NCBI RefSeq assembly: GCF_900109295.1
Contig: NZ_FOIZ01000001.1
Location: 124,001 to 188,000 of the forward strand
DNA from: Cognatiyoonia koreensis
Lineage (GTDB): Bacteria; Pseudomonadota; Alphaproteobacteria; Rhodobacterales; Rhodobacteraceae
Length of the DNA: 64,000 nucleotides
Reading direction: 5' to 3'
Shown: positions 1 through 9,852 of the stretch, in pieces
Layout: the number at the start of each line of letters is the position of its first letter
Numbering within the stretch: position 1 is the first letter of the stretch
The notes under the pieces: generated by a model
The model's database searches: none
What the model was told of the DNA's origin: nothing
What the model saw: the letters and a program-made list of their open reading frames with translations, nothing else
Made by a program: the position numbers and the translations under genes

Positions 1-362
1 AACTGGGTCGCGATGCGTTCAACGCTTTCGCCCAGGGCAGCCAGCATCTCGGTCTGCGGATCATTATTGTTGATCCACGCCTGCAATACGGCCCCATAGG
101 CAAAGCGATATCCGACAACCCATATATGATCGTGATCCGCCACATCGCATGACAAGGTGCCGTTGACCTGCAGGATCATCGCGGCTTCAGCGTCGCTTTG
201 TGGTTTGGTGCGGAACACTTCGCCGCGCAGCACACAGCGGCGAAATACGCCACCGGGGACGGCAAAGAAATCAAGGCGAACGGTCGGATAGGCGGCCCTG
301 ATCTGCGGCAGGGCTTCTTTGATTGCGCCGACATGGCTAGAGCCGATGACGGCGACCCGCAT
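1..362 (-). CDS. Hypothetical protein, N-terminal part only
   Basis: An open frame begins with ATG at 362 and runs without a stop to the window edge, giving about 120 residues of an incomplete protein. The N-terminus MRVAVIGSSHVGAIKEALP has a short hydrophobic strand followed by G-S-S-H, which resembles the start of SGNH-like or Rossmann-type proteins, but I do not recognise the family. Its ATG shares one base with the stop of the CoA-transferase gene upstream (TGATG), so the two are probably translationally coupled. Whether the missing CoA-transferase subunit B follows it lies outside the window. Confidence 0.6.
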   Translation of the reverse strand, partial: MRVAVIGSSHVGAIKEALPQIRAAYPTVRLDFFAVPGGVFRRCVLRGEVFRTKPQSDAEAAMILQVNGTLSCDVADHDHIWVVGYRFAYGAVLQAWINNNDPQTEMLAALGESVERIATQ

Positions 363-1057
363 CAGGCCGCGCGGGTCGTGCGCTGTTCGATCCGCTTTTC
401 ATGCTCACCCTGAATAAGGCGATGCACGTAAATCCCTGGCAAATGGATATTGTCAGGGTCAAGCGATCCGGTCGGTACAATTTCCTCGACCTCCACCACG
501 CAGACCTTGCCACACATCGCGGCAGGCGGGTTGAAATTGCGAGCGGTCTTGCGGAAGACAAGGTTGCCGGTGGGATCGGCCTTCCAGGCCTTCACAATGG
601 CCAGATCGGCAAAGATACCCTTTTCCATGATGTAGGTCTCACCGTCGAAATCCTTGTGCTCCTTGCCCTCGGCGATAACGGTTCCTACGCCGGTCTTGGT
701 ATAAAAGCCGGGGATACCACAGCCGCCCGCGCGCATGCGCTCGGCCAGCGTGCCTTGCGGATTGAATTCCAGCTCCAGTTCGCCGGACAGATACTGGCGC
801 ATGAATTCGGCGTTCTCGCCGACATAGGACGAAATCATCTTCTTGACCTGTTTGGTCTGCAGCAGGATACCGATACCGAAGTCGTCAACGCCAGCGTTGT
901 TGGACGCGAACGTCAGATCCTTGGTGCCCGCGTCCTTGATCGCATCCAGCAGCAGTTCGGGAATACCACAAAGGCCAAAGCCGCCCGCCGCGATGAACAT
1001 GCCATCGAACAAAAGGCCATCAAGTGCTTCTGCTGCGGATCCATAGACTTTTTTCAT
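362..1057 (-). CDS. scoA: 3-oxoacid (succinyl-CoA type) CoA-transferase subunit A
   Basis: The 231-residue product matches the A subunit of family I CoA-transferases, which move CoA from succinyl-CoA to acetoacetate in ketone-body use. The start region MKKVYGSAAEALDGLLFDG, the glycine-rich GGFGLCGIPELL and the later GGCGIPGFYTKTGVGT are characteristic of SCOT-type A subunits. An upstream in-frame extension to 1237 is open but low-complexity and is rejected in favour of ATG 1057. The catalytic glutamate of these enzymes sits in subunit B, which is not seen here: the next gene, overlapping by one base, is an unrelated hypothetical. Activity therefore needs a partner encoded further left or elsewhere. 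Confidence 0.9.
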   Translation of the reverse strand: MKKVYGSAAEALDGLLFDGMFIAAGGFGLCGIPELLLDAIKDAGTKDLTFASNNAGVDDFGIGILLQTKQVKKMISSYVGENAEFMRQYLSGELELEFNPQGTLAERMRAGGCGIPGFYTKTGVGTVIAEGKEHKDFDGETYIMEKGIFADLAIVKAWKADPTGNLVFRKTARNFNPPAAMCGKVCVVEVEEIVPTGSLDPDNIHLPGIYVHRLIQGEHEKRIEQRTTRAA

Positions 1058-1145
1058 GCGAACTTCCCCGGTATTTCGTGTTGGCGGGAAATTGAGCGGT
1101 CCGCACAGCAAAGTCAATGCGATTGCTGCAGCGCGGCAGACATGC

Positions 1146-3734
1146 CTACTTCTTGGCTGCCGCCTTTTTCTTTGCCGGTGCTTTCTTTTTTGCTGGCGCT
1201 TTCTTTTTGGCGACCTTCTTGCCGGTCTTGGCCGCACGTTCCGCGATCAGGGTCACCGCCGCATCAAGTGACAGGTCTGCCGGTTCGATCGTGTCGGGAA
1301 TCGTCGCATTGATCTTTTCCCATTTGACGTAAGGTCCGTATTTGCCGTCATAGATATTGACCGGACCACCCGCGTCGGGATGCTCGCCAAGCTCGTGGAT
1401 CGGCACAGCGGCCTTACCGCGATTACCGCGGGATGCGACCTTCTCGGCCAAAAGCTGCACAGCACGGTTCATGCCAACGGTCCAGACCTCTTCGATGCCC
1501 TCCAGATTGGCGTTCGTGCCACCGCGATGCGATGTGCTTTCAGCGTGCTTGATATAAGGACCATAGCGTCCGATGTTGGCCCAGACCATGACGCCATCTT
1601 CGGGGTGCGGGCCGATTTCACGGGGCAGTTCCAGCAGCTTCAAGGCTTGAGGAAGGTCGATCTCTTCAGGGTTCCAGGCTTCGGGCACGCCTTGGCGGAG
1701 CGGCTTCTTGTTGTCTTCGGTTACCTCACCGCGCTGAACGTAGGGCCCAAAGCGGCCTTTGAAGACGCGGATCTCGTCACCGGCATCACTGCCAAGCAGC
1801 TTGCCTTCGGGCGGAATGGCCGAGGCTTCGGCTTCTGGGTTGGGCGGGCCGAAGGGGCGGGTGTAACGACATTCCGGATAATTCGAACAGCCGATAAACG
1901 CACCACCGGACCGGGCGGTGCGCATGGACAGGCGACCGGCCCCGCAGTTCGGGCACAGGCGGGGATCGGTGCCGTCTTCGGTTGGCGGAAACAGATGCGG
2001 CTCCAGCACCTCGTTGATCTTTTCCAGCACCTCGGTGATGCGCAGATCCGCAGTTTCGGCAATCGCCGCCGAGAAATCGCGCCAAAAGCGGGCCAGAACA
2101 TCCTTGTAGTTGGCATCACCTGCGGACACTTCATCCAGCTGGTTCTCAAGATCAGCGGTGAAATCGTAACCGATATACTTGCGGAAATAGTTCGTCAGAA
2201 AGGCCGTGACAAGGCGACCCTTGTCCTGCGGAATCAGACGGTTCTTGTCCTTTTCAACATAGCCGCGGTCCTGAATGGTTGTGACGATGCTGGCATAGGT
2301 CGACGGGCGGCCGATGCCCAGTTCTTCCATGCGCTTGACCAGTGTCGCTTCGGTATAACGGGGCGGGGGCTGCGTGAAATGCTGTTCGGGATCAACCTTC
2401 TGCTTGGCGGCGGCTTCGCCTTCGGACAGTTGTGGCAGGCGCTTGTCGTCCTCGTCGACGACGGCGTCGTCCTTGCCTTCCTCATAGACGGACAAAAAGC
2501 CGTCGAACAACATCACCTGACCGGTCGCGCGCAGCATGACCTGCTCGTCCTTGGAGCCGATATCGACAGTCGTGCGTTCCAGCCGCGCGGCTGCCATCTG
2601 CGAAGCCATCGTGCGTTTCCAGATCAGATCATAAAGCTTGCGCTGGTCGGCGTCGGAAATCTTGGCATCTTCGGTGCTGACGGACATTTCCGTCGGGCGG
2701 ATACATTCGTGGGCTTCCTGGGCGTTCTTGGCCTTGTTCTTGTAGATGCGGGGCTCTGCGGGCAGGTAATCCTTGCCATAGCGGCCTTCAATCGCGGCAC
2801 GGGCGTCGGTCACAGCCTCGGGTGCCATGTCGATCCCGTCGGTTCGCATGTAAGTGATCAACCCGGCTTCATAGAGGCGCTGGGCGACCGACATCGTCTG
2901 GCGGGCACCAAAGCCGAACTTGCGGCTGGCTTCCTGTTGCAAGGTCGATGTCATGAACGGGGGGCTGGGATTGCGGGTGCCGGGCTTGGCCTCCACACGG
3001 GTGACAATCAGATCGCGCGAATTGATCGCCTGCACGGCCATTTCGGCCTGCGTTTCATTCCCAAGGCTGAACTTGTCGAGCTTTTCACCGGCCAGCGTCG
3101 TCAGGCGCGCCTCATAGGTCTGGCCGCGCGGGTTTTGCAGGATCGCCTTGACGGTCCAGTATTCCTGCGCGCGAAAGGCCTCGATCTCCATCTCGCGCTC
3201 GACGATGATGCGCAGGCAAACGGACTGCACGCGGCCTGCGGATTTCGCGCCGGGCAGTTTGCGCCACAGCACGGGGGACAGGTTGAAGCCAACCAGATAA
3301 TCCAGCGCACGACGGGCAAGATAGGCTTCTACCAGCGGCTGATCCACCTCGCGCGGGTGCTTCATCGCTTCAAGAATGGCGTTCTTGGTGATCGCGTTGA
3401 ACACGACACGGTCGGCCTTGCTGATCTTGAGACCCTTCTTCTTGGACAGCTCTTCCCAAAGGTGCCAGCTGATCGCCTCGCCCTCGCGGTCGGGGTCAGT
3501 GGCAAGGATCAGCTCGGGGTCGTCTTTCAGCGCATCGACAATAGCCTTGATGTGCTTTTTGCTGTCGCTTGCCACTTCCCATTTCATGTCAAACCCGGCG
3601 TCGGGATCGACCGATCCGTCCTTTGGCGGCAGATCCCGCACATGCCCGAAAGAGGCGAGGACAGTATAGTCGTTACCCAGATACCCATTGATTTTCTTGG
3701 CTTTTGCCGGGGACTCAACAACGACGACGGGCAT
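1146..3734 (-). CDS. topA: DNA topoisomerase I
   Basis: This 862-residue type IA topoisomerase relaxes negatively supercoiled DNA. The TOPRIM domain opens with VVVVESPAKAKKI (Glu7) and holds the acidic DPDREGE motif near residues 80-86. The active-site tyrosine is Tyr295 in LITYMRTDG. A four-cysteine zinc ribbon (LCPNCGAGRL ... GCSNYPEC) lies near residues 600-630, followed by C-terminal topoisomerase repeats with the recurring GRYGPYI/GKYGPYV pattern. The protein ends in a lysine/alanine-rich tail of near-identical KKKAPA units. ATG 3734 is preceded by a strong ribosome site (GGAAGGATTCTT). The gap to scoA is 88 bp with no clear terminator. Confidence 0.97.
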   Translation of the reverse strand: MPVVVVESPAKAKKINGYLGNDYTVLASFGHVRDLPPKDGSVDPDAGFDMKWEVASDSKKHIKAIVDALKDDPELILATDPDREGEAISWHLWEELSKKKGLKISKADRVVFNAITKNAILEAMKHPREVDQPLVEAYLARRALDYLVGFNLSPVLWRKLPGAKSAGRVQSVCLRIIVEREMEIEAFRAQEYWTVKAILQNPRGQTYEARLTTLAGEKLDKFSLGNETQAEMAVQAINSRDLIVTRVEAKPGTRNPSPPFMTSTLQQEASRKFGFGARQTMSVAQRLYEAGLITYMRTDGIDMAPEAVTDARAAIEGRYGKDYLPAEPRIYKNKAKNAQEAHECIRPTEMSVSTEDAKISDADQRKLYDLIWKRTMASQMAAARLERTTVDIGSKDEQVMLRATGQVMLFDGFLSVYEEGKDDAVVDEDDKRLPQLSEGEAAAKQKVDPEQHFTQPPPRYTEATLVKRMEELGIGRPSTYASIVTTIQDRGYVEKDKNRLIPQDKGRLVTAFLTNYFRKYIGYDFTADLENQLDEVSAGDANYKDVLARFWRDFSAAIAETADLRITEVLEKINEVLEPHLFPPTEDGTDPRLCPNCGAGRLSMRTARSGGAFIGCSNYPECRYTRPFGPPNPEAEASAIPPEGKLLGSDAGDEIRVFKGRFGPYVQRGEVTEDNKKPLRQGVPEAWNPEEIDLPQALKLLELPREIGPHPEDGVMVWANIGRYGPYIKHAESTSHRGGTNANLEGIEEVWTVGMNRAVQLLAEKVASRGNRGKAAVPIHELGEHPDAGGPVNIYDGKYGPYVKWEKINATIPDTIEPADLSLDAAVTLIAERAAKTGKKVAKKKAPAKKKAPAKKKAAAKK

Positions 3735-3861
3735 AAGAATCCTTCCAGAACAAATCTAAGGTATTAGGTCGCGGAACATGTGGTGTCTGCGCAGGGCTTG
3801 TCAATGCGGCTTGTGTAAGTCAGCCTGATACGGGGTCGCGGATAGCAGAAAGGGCGCAGAC

Positions 3862-4305
3862 ATGAAGGGGAAACTGGCGGGAATGATCGTCACGCTTGCG
3901 TGTGTTGCAACAACTGTTCCGGCAGAACCCGTGACACCGGCGCGTGGTACGGCCCTGCGGGCAGAGCTGATGGATACAGTGCGTGCACATGTGGTCAATG
4001 ATCTGGGTGCGCCGATCGAATTCGTGGTGAACACGCTACTTGTGGAAGACGGGCGCGGACTTGCCATGTTGTCAGCGCAACGCCCTGGCGGTGGCGCGAT
4101 CGATATCTCGCAGACGCCACTTGTTCTGCGCGATGGTATCGCCGCATGGGAGATCGACGGGCCAGAGGTTGTCGCCTTTCTCTATCTGCAAAGCGGCAAT
4201 TGGTATGTCGACGACTATTCGGTCGGCGCAACAGATGCATGGTGGGCCGGTGGCCCGTTCTGCCGCGAATACGCGTCGGTTCTACCGGCACAGGTCTGCC
4301 CTTAA
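3862..4305 (+). CDS. Conserved exported hypothetical protein
   Basis: The 147-residue product begins with a probable signal peptide (MKGKLAGMIVTLACVATTVPAEP, cleavage likely after residue 21 or so). The mature part contains an acidic, Trp/Tyr-rich C-terminal half and two cysteines near the end (PFCREYAS and AQVCP) that could pair in the periplasm. A good ribosome site (AGAAAGGGCGCAGAC) supports ATG 3862. Its stop overlaps the stop of dprA in a shared TTAA. I do not recognise a family with a known function. Confidence 0.75.
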   Translation: MKGKLAGMIVTLACVATTVPAEPVTPARGTALRAELMDTVRAHVVNDLGAPIEFVVNTLLVEDGRGLAMLSAQRPGGGAIDISQTPLVLRDGIAAWEIDGPEVVAFLYLQSGNWYVDDYSVGATDAWWAGGPFCREYASVLPAQVCP

Positions 4306-5438
4306 CCGACCAGCGACAGCAAGCCGCCTGCCTGCCGCGTGATCTTGCCCTGCAGTTCCAGATCGACAAGGACCGGCGCAATCTGTGTCGGGTTCTGCGA
4401 AAGATCGCGGATCAATTGGTCTTCGGCAATAGGTGACGGGCCCAGCCGCGCAAGAATCTGACCATGCAGCGCGTTCGTCTCGCGCAGGCTGCGCTGCGGT
4501 TTTGGCGGTACAGGCGGGGCCAGCGGCAGTTCCGGCGCGGCCTCTGCAATCGGATCAAGTGCTTCGATCACGTCGCGGGCCGAGCGCACGAGCGTCGCTC
4601 CATCGCGGATCAGCATGTTGCAACCAGAAGCGCGCGCATCGAACGGATGCCCCGGCACGGCCAGCACATCGCGGTTCTGGTCCAGCGCGTTGCGTGCGGT
4701 GATCAGGCTGCCCGATTTGGCGGCGGCCTCGACCACGACCACGGCCCGCGCAAGGCCCGAAATAATCCTGTTGCGTGCCGGAAAATGGCGCGCCTGCGGC
4801 TGCAGGCCCATCGGCATTTCGGAAATCCGCAAGCCCTGTTTTGCGATCTTATGCGCGATTTCTGCGTTCTCGGTCGGATAGATCACATCGACACCCCCGG
4901 CCTGAACGGCAACAGTGCCATGTGGCAGTGCGGCGACATGCGCAGCCGCATCGATCCCGCGTGCAAGGCCGGACACAACGACGTATCCCGCTGCACCCAG
5001 GTCCTCGGCCAGCCGTTTTGCCATGCGTGTACCAAGCGACGAGGCATTGCGCGCACCGACCAGCGCGATCATCGGCCGGGACAGATATTCCGTTTGCCCG
5101 ATCACCCACAACAGCGGCGGCGCATCGGAGATATCGCGCAAGTGTGCAGGATAGCGCGGATCAGAGTGGCTAAGCAGGATGGCCCCCGCCCGTTTCGCGG
5201 CCTTCAGTTCGGCGACGATCACGGGTTCGGGGCAAATTTCGTAGTCGGGAACACCCGCAGCCTTTGCCACCGACGGCAAGGCAGCAAGGGCTGCACGCGC
5301 CGTGCCATGTTCCAACATCAAGCGTTTATATGTCGCCACGCCAACGCGGCGTGATCGCAACAACCGAAGCTGGTCGAAAATGACAGTTTCCTCTGGTGGG
5401 AGTGGGGGGGTGGGGGAAGAAGGCTGTTTTCCGGTCAT
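4302..5438 (-). CDS. dprA: DNA-processing protein DprA
   Basis: DprA (Smf) is a single-strand DNA binding, RecA-loading protein needed in natural transformation and present in most bacteria. The 378-residue product has an N-terminal helical part, then the Rossmann-like DprA domain: GARNASSLGTRMAKRL, VVVSGLARGIDAAAH, GGVDVIYPTEN, HFPARNRIISGLA and SGSLITARNALDQNRDVLAVPG. The C-terminal 70 residues fit the winged-helix DprA_WH domain. It lies 159 bp from tldD, probably on its own promoter; nothing else is seen in that gap. The gene ends in a TTAA tetranucleotide shared with the convergent hypothetical. Confidence 0.95.
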   Translation of the reverse strand: MTGKQPSSPTPPLPPEETVIFDQLRLLRSRRVGVATYKRLMLEHGTARAALAALPSVAKAAGVPDYEICPEPVIVAELKAAKRAGAILLSHSDPRYPAHLRDISDAPPLLWVIGQTEYLSRPMIALVGARNASSLGTRMAKRLAEDLGAAGYVVVSGLARGIDAAAHVAALPHGTVAVQAGGVDVIYPTENAEIAHKIAKQGLRISEMPMGLQPQARHFPARNRIISGLARAVVVVEAAAKSGSLITARNALDQNRDVLAVPGHPFDARASGCNMLIRDGATLVRSARDVIEALDPIAEAAPELPLAPPVPPKPQRSLRETNALHGQILARLGPSPIAEDQLIRDLSQNPTQIAPVLVDLELQGKITRQAGGLLSLVG

Positions 5439-5597
5439 CCCAGACTCCGACTGTTGCAGAATCAGGTCTAGACCATCGCAGTTAACAGGGAATGAATGCG
5501 AGAGCCTGCCGCAGGACTGACCACGTCTTGAAACAGGCCAGTTCGGTCCTGCGTCGGTGCAAGACGATCGTCCTCTGCTCGCCAGAAATAACCCTGC

Positions 5598-7019
5598 TCA
5601 GGCCGCTGCCCCGCCGACAGTCAGCCCACCGATCTTCAGGCTCGGCTGTCCGACCCCGACTGGCACCCATTGGCCGGCTTTGCCGCAATTGCCGATGCCG
5701 GGATCAAGCGCCATGTCATTGCCGATGCCTTGAATGTGCTTCAGCGCGGTCGCGCCGTCACCGATCAGCGTCGCCCCTTTCACGGGGGCACCGACCACGC
5801 CATTCTTGACGCGGTAGGCTTCGGTGCAGGAAAACACGAACTTGCCGTTGGTAATATCGACCTGCCCGCCGCCAAATCCGACGGCATAGATCCCGTCTTT
5901 CAGATCGGCGACCAGGCTTTCGGGGCTGGCGTCACCTGCCAGCATGTATGTGTTCGTCATGCGCGGCATCGGGGCGTGGGCATAGCTTTCGCGCCGCCCG
6001 TTCCCGGTGGGGGCGACCCCCATCAACCGGGCGTTCTGGCGATCGTGCATATAGCCAACAAGCACGCCGTCCTCGATCAGGGTATTCTTGGCGCTGGGGG
6101 TGCCTTCGTCGTCCACGGTGATTGATCCGCGACGATCCGGAATTGTACCGTCATCCAGCACGGTCACGCCCTTCGCGGCGATCTGTGTGCCCATCAAACC
6201 GGCAAAGGCACTGGTGCCCTTGCGGTTGAAATCGCCTTCAAGGCCGTGGCCAATCGCTTCGTGCAGCAAGATACCGGGCCAGCCTGGTCCCAGCACAACG
6301 TCCATGACACCGGCGGGGGCCGGCTCGGCGTCCAGATTGACCAGCGCGATGCGCAACGCCTCGCGCACGACACCTTCCCAGTGATCCCTTGCGATCAGAC
6401 CGATCAGACCAGCGCGGCCACCACCTCCCATGTTGCCGCTTTCGCGCTTGCCGTTTTCCTCAACCATGACGTTGACGTTGATGCGCGACATAGGGCGGGT
6501 GTCGGTGACAAGGGTGCCTTCGGGGCGCAGAATCAGAACCTCCTGATGGGATGCGGCCAGACTGACGGACACTTGCACAACGCGCGGATCAAGCCCACGG
6601 GCAAAAGCATCGATTTCACGCAAAAGGTCGATCTTGGCAGGGAAGGTGGCCTGCGCCATCGGGTCTTCGTCGCTGTAAAGCTTACGATTCGTGCCGGCAG
6701 GGGCGGCGGACATCGTCCCGCCACCATCGCCAACGGCAAGCCGCGCAGTCGCGACAGCCCGGCGCAAGGCGTGTTCGTCGATGGTGGTTGAATGGGCGTA
6801 TCCGGCGGTTTCGCCGCGCACGGCACGCAAACCGAAGCCTTCAGAGGCGTCAAAGCTTGCGGTTTTCACGCGGCCATCGTCAAAAGAGAGCATCTCTGAC
6901 TTGCGGCGTTCAAGGAACAGCTCACCGTCATCGGCCCCCGCCGTCGCCTCGCGGACCAGCGAAAGGGCGGTTTCCTGATCCAGATGGGTCTCGAACGGGC
7001 GGAACGGATCGTGCGACAT
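5598..7019 (-). CDS. tldD: Metalloprotease TldD
   Basis: TldD/PmbA proteins are zinc peptidases that act in pairs to degrade unfolded peptides and process microcins. This 473-residue product has the metal-binding motif HEAIGHGLEGDF (HExxxH), the N-terminal GADDGELFLERR region, and the conserved glycine-rich C-terminal part (YAVGFGGGQVDITNGKFVFS). The start chosen is ATG 7019 (MSHDPFRPFETHLD), which follows the ribosome site AGAGGAAAACAAGC; the longer frame to 7085 has an N-terminus untypical for the family. It is divergent from the cytochrome oxidase genes with a 192-bp intergenic region between them. The partner PmbA is not in this window. Confidence 0.95.
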   Translation of the reverse strand: MSHDPFRPFETHLDQETALSLVREATAGADDGELFLERRKSEMLSFDDGRVKTASFDASEGFGLRAVRGETAGYAHSTTIDEHALRRAVATARLAVGDGGGTMSAAPAGTNRKLYSDEDPMAQATFPAKIDLLREIDAFARGLDPRVVQVSVSLAASHQEVLILRPEGTLVTDTRPMSRINVNVMVEENGKRESGNMGGGGRAGLIGLIARDHWEGVVREALRIALVNLDAEPAPAGVMDVVLGPGWPGILLHEAIGHGLEGDFNRKGTSAFAGLMGTQIAAKGVTVLDDGTIPDRRGSITVDDEGTPSAKNTLIEDGVLVGYMHDRQNARLMGVAPTGNGRRESYAHAPMPRMTNTYMLAGDASPESLVADLKDGIYAVGFGGGQVDITNGKFVFSCTEAYRVKNGVVGAPVKGATLIGDGATALKHIQGIGNDMALDPGIGNCGKAGQWVPVGVGQPSLKIGGLTVGGAAA

Positions 7020-7211
7020 GCTTGTTTTCCTCTGGGGCAGGGCAAAAAACGGGTCTTTCGTGAAAAAAGCGTCTGTTTGCCGCAACTGGGGTTCTTGAGT
7101 TGTTTATCAGGATATGGGACACGGTCGCCGGGATACAACGGGATTCCGCCCCTTTCGGCGGATGAGCCAACCGATAAAGCACTGCGACGTGGTGCGGAAC
7201 AAGGGTAGAAT

Positions 7212-8042
7212 ATGCGACTCACCTCACTTGCAACATCGATTTTCGCCACGGCTGGCCTGATCATGTCGGGAACAGCAGCCTTCGCACAGGACGTGAACCA
7301 GGAACTTGAAGTGATCGGTGCACCGGAAAACGGCGCGACGGGTTTCCAGTTCGCGGCAACCAAACTTGCGCGCGACCTGCAATGGCTCGACGGCATGCTG
7401 CTGATCATCATCACGGCGATTTCGCTTTTCGTTGTTGGTCTGCTGGTCTGGGTTGCGGTGCGCTACAACCGCAAGTCAAATCCGACACCGGCGACATTCA
7501 CGCACCATTCCGCACTCGAAGTGACATGGACAGTGGTGCCGATTGCGATCCTAGTCTTCATCGGTGCATGGTCGCTGCCCGTGCTGTTCGACCAGCAGGA
7601 AATCCCCGAAGCTGACATCAATATCAAGGTGACAGGCTACCAGTGGTACTGGGGCTATGAATATACGGATGAAGAAGTCGCATTCGACAGCTTCATGCTC
7701 GCCAAAGACGAACTGGCCGAATTCGGTTATGACGAAAGCCTGCACCTGCTGGCCACCGACACCGCCGTCGTCGTGCCTGTGGGCAAAACGGTCGTGATGA
7801 CCGTGACAGGGGCCGACGTCATCCACTCGTGGACGGTCCCGGCATTCGGGGTCAAGCAGGACGCCGTGCCCGGCCGCCTTGCGCAGCTTTGGTTTGCCGC
7901 TGAAAGAGAAGGCATCTACTTTGGCCAGTGTTCCGAACTTTGCGGTAAGGATCACGCCTACATGCCGATCACGGTCAAGGTGGTCAGCCAGGAAACCTAT
8001 GACGCCTGGCTTGCCGAAGCCAAGATCGAAAACCCTGTATAA
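7212..8042 (+). CDS. ctaC: Cytochrome c oxidase subunit II (aa3 type)
   Basis: Subunit II carries the CuA centre that receives electrons from cytochrome c and passes them to subunit I. The 276-residue protein has a signal peptide (cleavage after AAFAQ, about residue 26), two membrane helices (about residues 58-85 and 105-125), the conserved aromatic stretch [10 protein letters not shown], and the CuA ligands in [17 protein letters not shown] plus the earlier IHSW histidine. The ribosome site AAGGGTAGAAT precedes ATG 7212. It heads a plus-strand run with ctaB, ctaG and subunit III. Subunit I is absent, as is usual in Rhodobacterales. Confidence 0.97.
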   Translation: MRLTSLATSIFATAGLIMSGTAAFAQDVNQELEVIGAPENGATGFQFAATKLARDLQWLDGMLLIIITAISLFVVGLLVWVAVRYNRKSNPTPATFTHHSALEVTWTVVPIAILVFIGAWSLPVLFDQQEIPEADINIKVTGYQWYWGYEYTDEEVAFDSFMLAKDELAEFGYDESLHLLATDTAVVVPVGKTVVMTVTGADVIHSWTVPAFGVKQDAVPGRLAQLWFAAEREGIYFGQCSELCGKDHAYMPITVKVVSQETYDAWLAEAKIENPV

Positions 8043-8085
8043 GGTCTAGGGTGCGCACACGCGTACCCGCCGCCAGAGGACACAG

Positions 8086-9021
8086 ATGAGCGACGCAAGC
8101 CTGCAAAGCACGACAGACTACGAAGCCAGCATGGGCGACTATTTCGCCCTGCTGAAACCGCGTGTCATGTCGCTTGTCGTGTTCACGGCACTCGTTGGCC
8201 TGTTGGTCTCGCCGGTCCCGGTGCATCCGTTCATCGGATTTGTCGCGATCCTTTGCATTGCTGTCGGGGCAGGGGCCTCTGGCGCGCTGAACATGTGGTG
8301 GGACGCGGATATCGACGCCGTGATGAAGCGGACAGCGAAACGCCCGATCCCAGACGGGCGCGTGCAACCGGGCGAAGCACTCGCCATCGGTATGGCGCTC
8401 TCCGGCTTTTCGGTGGTGCTTTTGGCGCTGGCAACAAACTGGCTGGCGGCTGGTCTGCTGGCCTTCACCATCTTCTTTTACGCGGTCGTCTATTCGATGT
8501 GGCTCAAGCGGGCGACACCGCAGAACATCGTCATTGGCGGCGCGGCAGGTGCTTTCCCCCCGATGATCGGATGGGCCGTGGCAACAGGCGGGATCGGCAT
8601 TGAATCCGTGCTGATGTTCGCGTTGATCTTTATGTGGACACCGCCACACTTCTGGGCGCTCGCCCTGTTCATGAAATCCGATTACGGCGATGCCGGCGTG
8701 CCGATGCTGAACGTGACACATGGCACGCGCACGACGCGCAACCACGTGTTGGGCTATGCGCTGCTGCTGGTGCCGGTGGCACTCGGGCTCGGGCTGACGT
8801 CAGTCGGCGGTCCGCTCTACATGGCGACAGCGGTTGCAATGAACGCTTGGTTCCTCAAGGGATGCTATGACATCTGGAAGCGCGACACCGACGCGGCAGA
8901 TGCGGACAATTTCGCCGTCGAAAAGAATACCTTCAAGATCTCGCTCTACTACCTCTTTGCGCATTTCCTGGCCCTGCTGGCAGAGGCAATCCTGAAGACA
9001 CAAGGTCTGGGTGGCTGGTAA
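8086..9021 (+). CDS. ctaB: Protoheme IX farnesyltransferase (heme O synthase)
   Basis: This 311-residue UbiA-family membrane enzyme adds a farnesyl chain to heme b to make heme O, the precursor of heme A in the aa3 oxidase. The Asp-rich prenyl-diphosphate binding motif is seen as [19 protein letters not shown], followed by the second conserved region [26 protein letters not shown]. Several hydrophobic segments are visible across the length. It starts 43 bp after ctaC and its stop overlaps the start of the next small gene by one base (TAATG), so it is clearly in the same operon. Confidence 0.96.
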   Translation: MSDASLQSTTDYEASMGDYFALLKPRVMSLVVFTALVGLLVSPVPVHPFIGFVAILCIAVGAGASGALNMWWDADIDAVMKRTAKRPIPDGRVQPGEALAIGMALSGFSVVLLALATNWLAAGLLAFTIFFYAVVYSMWLKRATPQNIVIGGAAGAFPPMIGWAVATGGIGIESVLMFALIFMWTPPHFWALALFMKSDYGDAGVPMLNVTHGTRTTRNHVLGYALLLVPVALGLGLTSVGGPLYMATAVAMNAWFLKGCYDIWKRDTDAADADNFAVEKNTFKISLYYLFAHFLALLAEAILKTQGLGGW

Positions 9022-9221
9022 TGGCTTTGAAAGTCGAACATGAAATCCACCAGCGCCGTCTGGGCAAGAACATGGGAGTGGGCCTGATCCTCGTCGGGTT
9101 TATCGCCATCGTGTTCGGCCTGACGGTCGTCAAGGTGATCCAACTGGGCGAGGTAGAGGCATTTGAACGCTTCGATCACGTCGCCCGCCCGCAAATCATC
9201 CCCGAAGAAGGGAGCAACTGA
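9021..9221 (+). CDS. Small single-pass membrane protein of the cytochrome oxidase operon
   Basis: The 66-residue product has a basic N-terminus (ALKVEHEIHQRRLGKN), one membrane helix (about residues 18-38, VGLILVGFIAIVFGLTVVKV) and a short acidic tail. A protein of this size and shape between ctaB and ctaG is typical of Rhodobacterales and is usually annotated as a cytochrome oxidase assembly protein; its biochemical role is not established to my knowledge. It overlaps ctaB and ctaG by one base each, which implies strictly coupled translation with both. Confidence 0.85.
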   Translation: MALKVEHEIHQRRLGKNMGVGLILVGFIAIVFGLTVVKVIQLGEVEAFERFDHVARPQIIPEEGSN

Positions 9222-9826
9222 TGCGCTTTCTTCCCAATGTGCAGGGTCCCGCACGCACGCTGATTCAGACGGTGGGTGTGGTCGTGTTCATGGGCGGGCT
9301 GGCTTGGGCGTCTGTCCCGTTTTATGACTGGTTCTGCCGGGTCACGGGATTTGGCGGTGTGACGAATGTCGCCGAAGTCGGGCCGGACACCATTCTTGAT
9401 CAGGAAATCACCATCCGGTTCGATGCATCGCTCGAACGGGACATGCCATGGACCTTCAAACCCGAAGTGCGGGAAATGACCCTGCGGATCGGTGAAACCG
9501 GCATGGCATATTACGAGGCGCACAACCCGCTTGATGTGCCCGTCGCCGGAAGCGCGTCCTACAACGTGACCCCTTACGAGGCGGGCGCGTTCTTTGACAA
9601 GATCCATTGCTTCTGCTTTGAAGAACAGGTGCTGATGCCCGGTGAAACGGTGCTGATGCCGGTCAACTTCTTCGTTGATCCCGCGATCGTGAACGACCGC
9701 GAAGGCCAGCACGTACACACAATTACGCTCAGCTATACGTTTTATCAGATTGACCTGCCCGAAGAAGAGATGCAGGCCTATCTGGACCAGACTGCGGCGC
9801 AGACCCCTGCGCCCGTGACACAATAA
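9221..9826 (+). CDS. ctaG: Cytochrome c oxidase assembly protein CtaG (Cox11)
   Basis: Cox11/CtaG delivers copper to the CuB site of subunit I. The 201-residue protein has one N-terminal membrane helix (about residues 15-35), the family signature [15 protein letters not shown], and the copper-binding CFCFEEQ motif near residue 131 in the periplasmic domain. The region [11 protein letters not shown] is also typical. It overlaps the preceding small gene by one base and is followed 26 bp later by subunit III. Confidence 0.96.
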   Translation: MRFLPNVQGPARTLIQTVGVVVFMGGLAWASVPFYDWFCRVTGFGGVTNVAEVGPDTILDQEITIRFDASLERDMPWTFKPEVREMTLRIGETGMAYYEAHNPLDVPVAGSASYNVTPYEAGAFFDKIHCFCFEEQVLMPGETVLMPVNFFVDPAIVNDREGQHVHTITLSYTFYQIDLPEEEMQAYLDQTAAQTPAPVTQ

Positions 9827-9852
9827 GCCGCTCAAGCCAGGGAAGACTGCAC

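Noticed and set aside
1380..3767. A 795-codon open frame on the plus strand opposite topA
   Set aside because: It mirrors topA codon by codon; GC-rich third positions on the minus strand remove stops from the antisense frame. No family signature or ribosome site is seen.
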